Shown here: positions 48,801 to 58,966 of the stretch, in pieces | Layout: each line of letters begins with the position of its first letter | Numbering within the stretch: the stretch's first letter is position 1 | Assembly (NCBI RefSeq): GCF_021018895.1 | Contig: NC_079386.1 | Location: 7,204,835-7,268,834, forward strand | Length of the DNA: 64,000 nt | From: Seriola aureovittata | Taxonomy: Eukaryota > Chordata > Actinopteri > Carangiformes > Carangidae | Reading direction: 5' to 3' | Program-made: the position numbers and the translations under genes | The notes under the pieces: generated by a model | Database searches by the model: none | Told to the model about the DNA's origin: nothing | The model's input: only the letters and a program-made list of their open reading frames with translations

Positions 48801-51800
48801 AAAATGACAAAAAACGTCATAGTATAGTATGGCAAAAAATGTCGAAAACCGTCATAGTATAGTATGGCATAAAAAGTCATAAAAACATAATACTATGCTA
48901 AAGCATTGACAAGAGAGTATAGTAAGTCATAAAAATTCCAAAAAACGTCATAGTATAGTAAGTCATAAAAATGCCAAAAAACGTCATAGTATAGTAAGTC
49001 ATAAAAATGCCAAAAAACGTCATAGTATAGTAAGTCATAAAAATGCCAAAAAACGTCATAGTATAGTATGGCAAAAAATGGCAAAAAAACAACATAGTAT
49101 ATTAAGGCATAAAAGGTCATAACAACGTCATAGTATGGCAAGGAATCAAACAACATAGTATAATAAGTCATAAAAATGACAAAAAACGTCATAGTATAGT
49201 ATGGCAAAAAATTTCGAAAACCGTCATAGTATAGTATGGCATAAAAAGTCATAAAAACATAATACTATGCTAAAGCATTGACAACAGAGTATAGTAAGTC
49301 ATAAAAATTCCAAAAAACGTCATAGTATAGTAAGTCATAAAAATGCCAAAAAAACGTCATAGTATAGTATGGCAAAAAATCGCAAAAAAACAACATAGTT
49401 TATTAAGGCATAAAAGGTCATAACAACGTCATAGTATGGCAAGGAATCAAACAACATAGTACAATAAGTCATAAAAATGCCAAAAAAACGTCATAAAATA
49501 GTATGGCATGAAAATGCCAAAAAACGTCATAGTATAGTAAGTCATAAAAATGCCAAAAAAACGTCATAGAATAGTATTGCACGAAAATGCCAAAAAACGT
49601 CATAGTATAGTATGGCATAAAAAGTCATAAAAACATAATACTATGCTAAAGCATTGACAACAGAGTATAGTAAGTCATAAAAATGCCAAAAAATTTCATA
49701 GTATAGTAAGTCATAAAAATGCCAAAAAACGTCATAGAATAGTATTGCATGAAAATGCCAAAAAACGTCATAGTATAGTAAGTCATAAAAATGCCAAAAA
49801 ACGTCATAGTATAGTATGGCATAAAAAGTCATAAAAACATAATACTATGCTAAAGCATTGACAACAGAGTATAGTAAGTCATAAAAATGCCAAAAAACGT
49901 CATAGTATAGTATGGCAAAAAATCGCAAAAAAACAACATAGTATATTAAGGCATAAAAGGTCATAACAACGTCATAGTATGGCAAGGAATCAAACAACAT
50001 AGTACAATAAGTCATAAAAATGCCAAAAAAACGTCATAGAATAGTATGGCATGAAAATGCCAAAAAACGTCATAGTATAGTAAGTCATAAAAATGCCAAA
50101 AAACGTCATAGTATAGTATGGCAAAAAAACAACGTAGTATATTAAGGCATAAAAGGTCATAACAATGTCATAGTATGGCAAGGAATCAAACTACATAGTA
50201 TAATAATTCATAAAAATGCCAAAAAACGTCATAGTATAGTATGGCAAAAAAACAACGTAGTATATTAAGGCATAAAAGGTCATAACAACGTCATAGTATG
50301 GCAAGGAATCAAACAACATAGTACAATAAGTCATAAAAATGCCAAAAAACGTCATAGAATAGTATGGCATGAAAATGCCAAAAAACGTCATAGTATAGTA
50401 AGTCATAAAAATGCCAGAAAAAACGTCATAGTATAGTATGGCAAAAAAACAACGTAGTATATTAAGGCATAAAAGGTCATAACAATGTCATAGTATGGCA
50501 AGGAATCAAACTACATAGTATAATAATTCATAAAAATGCCAAAAGACGTCATAGTATAGTATGGCAAAAAAACAACGTAGTATATTAAGGCATAAAAGGT
50601 CATAACAACGTCATAGTATGGCAAGGAATCAAACAACATAGTATAATAAGTCATAAAAATGACAAAAAACGTCATAGTATAGTATGGCAAAAAATGTCGA
50701 AAACCGTCATAGTATAGTATGGCATAAAAAGTCATAAAAACATAATACTATGCTAAAGCATTGACAAGAGAGTATAGTAAGTCATAAAAATGCCAAAAAA
50801 CGTCATAGTATAGTAAGTCATAAAAATGCCAAAAAACGTCATAGTATAGTAAGTCATAAAAATGCCAAAAAACGTCATAGTATAGTATGGCATAAAAAGT
50901 CATGAAAACATAACACTATGCTAAAGCATTGACAACAGAGTATAGTAAGTCATAAAAATGCCAAAAAACGTCATAGTATAGTATGGCAAAAAATGGCAAA
51001 AAAACAACATAGTATATTAAGGCATAAAAGGTCATAACAACGTCATAGTATGGCAAGGAATCAAACAACATACTACAATAAGTCATAAAAAGTCATAAAA
51101 ATGACAAAAAACGTCATAGTATAGTATGGCAAAAAATTTCGAAAACCGTCATAGTATAGTATGGCATAAAAAGTCATAAAAACATAATACTATGCTAAAG
51201 CATTGACAACAGAGTATAGTAAGTCATAAAAATTCCAAAAAACGTCATAGTATAGTAAGTCATAAAAATGCCAAAAAAACGTCATAGTATAGTATGGCAA
51301 AAAATCGCAAAAAAACAACATAGTTTATTAAGGCATAAAAGGTCATAACAACGTCATAGTATGGCAAGGAATCAAACAACATACTACAATAAGTCATAAA
51401 AATGCCAAAAAAACGTCATAAAATAGTATGGCATGAAAATGCCAAAAAACGTCATAGTATAGTAAGTCATAAAAATGCCAAAAAAACGTCATAGAATTGT
51501 ATTGCATGAAAATGCCAAAAAACGTCATAGTATAGTATGGCATAAAAAGTCATAAAAACATAATACTATGCTAAAGCATTGACAACAGAGTATAGTAAGT
51601 CATAAAAATGCCAAAAAATTTCATAGTATAGTAAGTCATAAAAATGCCAAAAAACGTCATAGAATAGTATTGCATGAAAATGCCAAAAAACGTCATAGTA
51701 TAGTAAGTCATAAAAATGCCAAAAAACGTCATAGTATAGTAAGTCATAAAAAGTCATAAAAACATAATACTATGCTAAAGCATTGACAACAGAGTATAGT

Positions 51801-52596
51801 AAGTCATAAAAATGCCAAAAAACGTCATAGTATAGTAAGTCATAAAAATGCCAAAAAATCGTCATAGTATAGTATGGCAAAAATGCCAAAAAAACGTCAT
51901 AGTATAGTATGGCAAAAAATCGCAAAAAAACAACATAGTATATTAAGGCATAAAAGGTCATAACAACGTCATAGTATGGCAAGGAATCAAACAACATAGT
52001 ACAATAAGTCATAAAAATGCCAAAAAAACGTCATAGAATAGTATGGCATGAAAATGCCAAAAAACGTCATAGTATAGTAAGTCATAAAAATGCCAGAAAA
52101 AACGTCATAGTATAGTATGGCAAAAAAACAACGTAGTATATTAAGGCATAAAAGGTCATAACAATGTCATAGTATGGCAAGGAATCAAACTACATAGTAT
52201 AATAATTCATAAAAATGCCAAAAGACGTCATAGTATAGTATGGCAAAAAAACAACGTAGTATATTAAGGCATAAAAGGTCATAACAACGTCATAGTATGG
52301 CAAGGAATCAAACAACATAGTATAATAAGTCATAAAAATGACAAAAAACGTCATAGTATAGTATGGCAAAAAATGTCGAAAACCGTCATAGTATAGTATG
52401 GCATAAAAAGTCATAAAAACATAATACTATGCTAAAGCATTGACAAGAGAGTATAGTAAGTCATAAAAATGCCAAAAAACGTCATAGTATAGTAAGTCAT
52501 AAAAATGCCAAAAAACGTCATAGTATAGTAAGTCATAAAAATGCCAAAAAACGTCATAGTATAGTATGGCATAAAAAGTCATGAAAACATAACACT

Positions 52597-54470
52597 ATGC
52601 TAAAGCATTGACAACAGAGTATAGTAAGTCATAAAAATGCCAAAAAACGTCATAGTATAGTATGGCAAAAAATGGCAAAAAAACAACATAGTATATTAAG
52701 GCATAAAAGGTCATAACAACGTCATAGTATGGCAAGGAATCAAACAACATAGTATAATAAGTCATAAAAATGACAAAAAACGTCATAGTATAGTATGGCA
52801 AAAAATTTCGAAAACCGTCATAGTATAGTATGGCATAAAAAGTCATAAAAACATAATACTATGCTAAAGCATTGACAACAGAGTATAGTAAGTCATAAAA
52901 ATTCCAAAAAACGTCATAGTATAGTAAGTCATAAAAACATAATACTATGCTAAAGCATTGACAACAGAGTATAGTAAGTCATAAAAATGCCAAAAAATGT
53001 CATAGTATAGTAAGTCATAAAAATGCCAAAAAACGTCATAGAATAGTATTGTATGAAAATGACAAAAAACGTCATAGTATAGTAAGTCATAAAAATGCCA
53101 AAAAACGTCATAGTATAGTATGGCATAAAAAGTCATAAAAACATAATACTATGCTAAAGCATTGACAACAGAGTATAGTAAGTCATAAAAATGCCAAAAA
53201 ACGTCATAGTATAGTAAGTCATAAAAATGCCAAAAACGTCATAGTATAGTATGGCAAAAAAGGGCAAAAAAACAACGTAGTATATTAAGGCATAAAAGGT
53301 CATAACAATGTCATAGTATGGCAAGGAATCAAACAACATAGTATAATAATTCATAAAAATGCCAAAAAACGTCATAGTATAGTAAGTCATAAAAATGCCA
53401 AAAAACGTCATAGTATAGTATGGCATAAAAAGTCATAAAAACATAATACTATGCTAAAGCATTGACAACAGAGTATAGTAAGTCATAAAAATGCCAAAAA
53501 ACGTCATATTATAGTATGGCAAAAAATGTCGAAAAAACAACATAGTATATTAAGGCATAAAAGGTCATAACAACGTCATAGTATGGCAAGGAATCAAACA
53601 AAATAGTATAATAAGTCATAAAAATGCCAAAAAACGTCATAGTATAGTATGGCATTAAAATGTTAAAAAACGTCATAGTATAATATGGCATAAAATGTCA
53701 TAAAAACATAATACTATGCTGACGCATTGACGACAGAGTATAGTAAGTCATGATGATGCCAAAAAACATCATAGTATAGTAAGTCATAAAAATGCTAAAA
53801 AACATCATAGTATAGTAAGTCATAAAAACGCCAAAAAACGTCATTGTATAGTATGGCGAAAAATGTCGAAAAGGGGCGTCGTGTGGCGTAGTGGTCTAAG
53901 CATGTGTAGAGGCTACAGTCCTCGCTGCAGTTGGCCCCGGTTCTAATCCCGCATCGGACGGCCTTTCGCTGCATGTCATTCCCCCTCTCTCTGCCTCCCC
54001 GTTTCCTGTCTCTCTCCACTATACTTTCCAACAAAGGCATAAAAAGCCCCAAAAAATATACTTTAAAAAAAAAAAAAAAAATGTCGAAAAAACAACATAG
54101 TATATTAAGGCATAAAAGGTCATAACAACGTCATAGTATGGCAAGGAATCAAACGTCATAGTATAGTATGGCATGAAAATTTTAAAAAACGTCATAGTAT
54201 AGTATGGCATGAAAATTTTAAAAAACGTCATAGTATAGTACGGCAAAAAATTGCATAAAAACAACGTAGTATATTAAGGCATAAAAGGTCATAACAATGT
54301 CATAGTATGGCAAGGAATCAAACAACATAGTATAATAAGTCATAAAAATGACAAAAAACGTGACAGTATAGTAAGTCATAAAAATACCAAAAACCGTAAT
54401 AGTATAGTATGGCATAAAAAGTCATAAAAACATAATACTATGCTAAAGCATTGACAACAGAGTATAGTAA
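52597..54470. repeat. satellite block carrying a SINE, copy 2
   Basis: The second copy of the block at 43970-45880. Similarity ends near 54470, where this copy continues with a GGCATGAAAATTTT-type unit while copy 1 continues with an AAAATTCC-type unit. Confidence 0.85.
53873..54080 (+). mobile_element. tRNA-derived SINE in the satellite, copy 2
   Basis: Essentially identical to 45293-45504 apart from the shorter A-tail, and flanked by the same AAATGTCGAAAA sequence. Identical flanks mean it arose by duplication of the host block and not by a second insertion. Confidence 0.9.
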
Positions 54471-55204
54471 GTCATAAAAATGCCAAAAAACGTCATAGTA
54501 TAGTATGGCATGAAAATTTTAAAAAACGTCATAGTATAATATGGCATAAAATGTCATAAAAACATAATACTATGCTGAGGCATTGACAACAGAGTATAGT
54601 AAGTCATGATAATGCCAAAAAACATCATAGTATAGTAAGTCATAAAAATACCAAAAAACATCATAGTATAGTATGGCAAAAAATGGCAAAAAAAACATCA
54701 TAGTATATTAAGGCATAAAAGGTCATAACAATGTCATAGTATGGCAAGGAATCAAACAACATAGTATAATAAGTCATAAAAATGACAAAAAACGTCATAG
54801 TATAGTATGGCAAAAAATGTCGAAAACCGTCATAGTATAGTATGGCATAAAAAGTCATAAAAACATAATACTATGCTAAAGCATTGACAACAGAGTATAG
54901 TAAGTCATGAAAATGCCAAAAAACGTCATAGTACAGTAAGTCATAAAAATGCCAAAAAACGTCATAGTATAGTATGACAAAAAATGGCAAAAAAATAACG
55001 TAGTATATTAAGGCATAAAAGGTCATAACAACGTCATAGTATGGCAAGGAATCAAACAACATAGTATAATAAGTCATAAAAATACCAAAAACCGTCATAG
55101 TATAGTATGGCAAAAAATGGCAAAAAAATGTCAAGCTATAGTAAGGTATAAAAAGTCATAGTATATTAAGGGATAAAACCAATAAAAAAATGTCAAAGTA
55201 CAGT

Positions 55205-55640
55205 AAGGCATAGAGCATCATAGTATAGTAAGGCATAAAAAGTCATAAAACGTCATTGTATAGTAAGGCATAAAAAGTCATAAAAACGTCATAGTATAGT
55301 AAGGCATAAAAAGGCATAAAAACATTATAGTATAGTATGGCATAAAACATCATGAAAAAGGCAGTATAGTATGGCATAACAAGTGATAAAAATGACATAG
55401 TACGGTAAAAAAAGTCAAGCTATAGTAAGGGATAAATACGACAAAAAACGTCACAGTATAGTAAGGCATAAAAATGTTAAAAAAAAAAAAAAGTGAAGCT
55501 ATAGTAAGGGATAAATACGACAAAAAACGTCACAGTATGGTAAGGCATAAAAAATGTCAAAAAACATACTACAGTAGGACAAAAAAAGTCATACTACAGT
55601 AAGGCATAAACACGTCAAATGGCATAAATGTCATAATCCA
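55205..55640. repeat. degenerate right flank of the satellite
   Basis: Units here drift from the main form, with GTAAGGCATAAAAAGTCAT replacing GTAAGTCATAAAAATGCC, and there is a local direct repeat of about 85 bp with landmarks AGCTATAGTAAGGGATAAAT at about 55413 and 55496. The drift is expected where a tandem array is no longer homogenised. Confidence 0.75.
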
Positions 55641-55765
55641 AAAAAAAGTTCAAAATCTCAAGAGAAAGGTCCCCAACCAGGATTTGAACCCATAACCTTC
55701 TCAGTGTAAAGCTACAGTTCTAACCCCTGCAACACCATGACTCAACTTCTGTTAAGGTGAAGTAA
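55640..55765 (-). mobile_element. tRNA-derived repeat fragment in the satellite edge
   Basis: On the minus strand it has a B box, GGTTCAAATCC (complement of 55682-55692), and an upstream A-box-like TGGTGTTGCAGGGG. Satellite units resume on both sides (ATGGCATAAATGTC before, GTAAGGCATGAAATG after). It looks like a SINE head rather than a working tRNA gene. Confidence 0.55.
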
Positions 55766-55884
55766 GGCATGAAATGCCATAGTATAGTAAGTTATAAAAC
55801 CCCCCAAACGTCATTGTACAGTAAGGCATAAAGAGTCATAGTATAACAAGTCATTAAAAAGTCATAGTATAGTAAGGCATCAGA

Positions 55885-56055
55885 GAACCTAACATGTATG
55901 TCTTCTGACTGCGGGAGGAGGCCTGGGTACCCGGAGAGAAACCCCGCAGGCACAGGGAGAACATGCAAACTCCGCAGAGAAAGGCGGCAGGCCTGGGGTT
56001 TGGACCCAGAACCTTCTCACTGTGAGGCGAAGGTTGTAACCACTTCTTCACAAAC
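55885..56055 (-). mobile_element. tRNA-derived interspersed repeat at the satellite edge
   Basis: It contains GAGAACATGCAAACTCCGCA and ACCCAGAACCTTCTCACTGT, which in this order belong to a very common fish repeat with a tRNA-like end. The orientation is minus, with the degenerate B box in the GGACCCAGAACC region. Satellite-like sequence (GTCATAGTACAAGTAAGGC) follows it at 56057. Confidence 0.65.
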
Positions 56056-58673
56056 TGTCATAGTACAAGTAAGGCATATAAAAGTCAGTTACGGGGCAAG
56101 GAAAATTTCTGTGCCTGAAATGTGTTCAGGGGTTAGCTGTAGGCTACAAGCCAGATGGATAACAGCTGTGGCGCATATCGCAACCTGTTTCAGAAAGAAA
56201 AGAACACCAAATCAAATCGTTTCCAAATGTGAATCCTCACGTTAACTTGAAAGGTCCAAATGGAAGAAAAATGCATTATCCACTCACCCATTCCTCAGTT
56301 GGAAACCATAATCTGGTAATTGTATCCAAGTCCAAGCACAACTTTCAAAGCCATAAAGAATAGCAATACACCAATACATTATACCTATCTTTCAGACATT
56401 TCAACACTCGTTCTTCCGTTGCTCTCTAAACAGTGTATGTGGCTACTGTTGTCAAACGATTGCCAAATTAGTAAAATGGTCCGCCCTGCACCAGAATTCC
56501 GGCACAGTGCTGAAGAACTTTAAGCCATGTTATCACCATTATTTTTGCTAAGCACAAATATATGCAGAGCCTCTGTATAAACATTTTAAATGTGTTGTTC
56601 AGAGCAAATGGGCCTATTTGACTCTTTTGGGCCTTTTTAAATGACTGCTGTAAATGACCTCTCACTGCTGTCAGCAGTGGACAGAAACAGAGAGCCCTTA
56701 TCTAAGCACTGCTTTGTAGCGCCACTAGAGGTGAAAAACTCCACAGGTACATTTGGACAATAACACCCTGTATCAGACAACTAATAAAGTTTGGCATTAA
56801 TTTTACTCATGTCACATCACAGCTATAGCTAGAGTATGCGGTTTAGATTAATGTGCTACAGTCAAAGTCAACATTGAGGCAGCTGTTCAGAGAAAAGCTG
56901 CGCTGCTTTGTGTCAACACTTTGGCCACTGCATGATAAAACTATGACTTCTCTGTAGCCTTTTCTTCCCTCAGCTGACACTGTGCCTCAAAATGGGTCAA
57001 GGACCTGCTTTGATGGGGTCTCAACTTCACAAGAGAAGCAAACGTTTCGATTTCCCTGGGTCCAGAGGTCACAGACTAAGTTTCTCATTTGGATCTCAGA
57101 CTGAAACTGTTTATTAACTCCTGGCTCTAATCTATAAATGACTGCCAGAGTTCAAATCCCCTTTGAGGCTTTGCTTTGCTCATCCCTTTGTCCGCTTTGC
57201 CACTGTCCAAATGAATAGCAAATACCTAGTGAGGAGAGCCATGAAGTCTTGGCAACTCTGCGTGTCAAACACCTACTGAAGAAGCTCTGTGAAATTCTGG
57301 CAGAGGCGTGTGGCAGCGGCTGGCGGAGGAGCCAACTTTCTAAGCCGTGCGCGAGTCTCTTACATGGGCCACAGGGGTCCGCTGCTCTGTTGAGGTGCAA
57401 CTTTCCCCTCTAATCCCTTTGCTGCTGTTCGATAATCCCTTCACTGCTTGCTTTGCTGCTTTCTTTGCTGTAATCCTCCTGCCTGAATAAAGAGAGAATA
57501 GACGAGGAGGACGGGCAACATAGTGTCTCAGACAGACAGGATGGACGGCTCTGTCAACTTCTAAGCTTCCTGTCACTCAGCACCACCAGGTTCTGATCCA
57601 TCCAGACACTCAAACTGCCACACTGCTCCTTTTTCTTTCTGGACTCTTCACAAAAAATAAATTCTTTAGATTTCAAACTGAACCATTCTAATCATTGAAA
57701 ATAAGCTAGAGACATGAAATGAACTCTAAAAAGCACTGAACCAATGCAATAGTCAGTTTTTTTTTAAAAGCAGAGATGAAAACTGATAATCACAGTTTAA
57801 AAGCAGGAATGAAATGAAACCCCACAATGTCAAAAACACCCAATGAGACTGCAGCACAGCATCAAACACACATCACTTTCAAATGAGGGATTTTGAACAC
57901 TTGCCTGGCAGGTGTGATCCACTGCCATCTCCATTCCCCTTCCATTACTCCCTGTTCAAAGACTGCTTGTGGGGACAATTTTCCACCTGTCTGAGAAGCA
58001 GCAGCCAGGGGCTTGCAGGGCAGTAAAACCTCCCGCCCTGCATGTCCGCACAGAAATGTCCCTGATGGCAGCGCCTGGTGTAACGCAGACATTTGGCTCT
58101 GCTCAATTTCTTGATGTGATGATCTCATAACTCGCAAGGTGCATACCACCAAATGTTTTGGATGCAGCGTGTGTCCCAGTTATGAACGAGGATAAATGAC
58201 AAGAGGTGAGAAACAGGAAATTATGTGCCTGTCCTCTCCTGCTCTAGACTCAACTCCATCATTAAATACTATTAGCACAGCAGCATCACTAAGCCATGGG
58301 CAACCGAACAAGTGATGAGTTAACACACAGTGTCACGCATCAATTAACTGGACAGATCAATGCTGCGTGCTGATCACACTGACAAATTCTGTTTCTAATG
58401 AATCCATCAAATGATGGCCAGTAGCTAGCCACGACACGGATCATTTCCTATTGCCCCTCCAGAGTCAAACTCTGTCAAGTCCTTTTGAAGCTACAGCTAG
58501 TGACACCCTGTGTTTGTGCAAGTATGTGTGTGTTGGTGTATGAGAGAAAGACTGGGAAGGAAGAGAGAAATAAAGAGTGTTAATACTGCATGTGTGTATG
58601 TGATGAGACATCTCATTAAGTACTAAAACTGCTCCACAGAACTGGTTTAGCCCCGGGTGTCAGAAAGGGCACA

Positions 58674-58677
58674 AACA

Positions 58678-58713
<36 letters not shown>

Positions 58714-58768
58714 ACACACACACACACACACACACACACATAACAACAACAACAACAGACACACACTT
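58674..58768. repeat. compound (CA)n / (CAA)n microsatellite
   Basis: About 70 bp of nearly pure CA, broken by one missing base near 58713, leads into a short AAC run. It keeps the minus-strand open frame at 58647-58862 open (a poly Val/Cys stretch), so that frame is not a gene. Confidence 0.9.
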
Positions 58769-58939
58769 TGTTCCTTGTTTTAACACACCAAGTCTTTAAA
58801 GCGTGTGTTAAAGTGTGAGTGTGTGCATATGCGTGTCTGAAAGTGTGACTTCTCTTTGCCACTGTGGGCTTAAAGCGTTCCAGCTCAAATCAAAGCACTG
58901 CAGCAAATATAAGAGGGAAGCTGAAGAGCAGAAACAGCG

Positions 58940-58966
58940 ACACACACACACACACACACACACACA
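58940..58966. repeat. (CA)n microsatellite
   Basis: About 13 CA units, traversed by open frames on both strands that owe their length to the repeat. Confidence 0.85.

Larger units (their letters stand above)
33104..56091. repeat. AT-rich macrosatellite, about 36-bp unit with higher-order structure
   Basis: About 23 kb of head-to-tail repeats. The commonest unit is 36 bp: GTCATAGTATAGTAAGTCAT, an A5 tract, TGCC, an A6 tract and C. Variant units have about 28, 33, 39 and 60 bp. These include a form with GGCAAGGAATCAAACAAC, a form with GTAGTATATTAAGGC, and a 60-bp form opening ATAATACTATGCTAAAGC that recurs about fifty times and marks higher-order units of roughly 100-1000 bp. The 36-bp form is 28% GC and 50% A against 22% T on the + strand. 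On the minus strand two of three frames of the unit have no stop, giving many peptides of the YYTMTFFGIFMT type. These are products of the repeat, not genes. Confidence 0.97.

Noticed and set aside
45293..54080. Two functional tRNA genes (45293 and 53873)
   Set aside because: The A and B boxes are present, but the sequence runs on into a SINE body and A-tail with target duplications, and no complete cloverleaf closes.
33104..56091. Possible CRISPR array or a gene family of small hydrophobic proteins
   Set aside because: The repeats are head-to-tail without unique spacers and lie in a vertebrate genome. The open frames follow the 36-bp period and have no conserved start, splice or domain signal.
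33104..56091. Centromeric satellite
   Set aside because: The AT-rich, bent repeat would fit, but the array is only about 23 kb and sits beside an intact gene. Nothing in the sequence shows centromere function.
32661..56747. Inverted match CCTGTGGAGTTTT on both sides of the satellite (32662 and 56734)
   Set aside because: Only about 13 bases match, and the sequence belongs to a common fish repeat, so it does not show that the array is bounded by inverted repeats.
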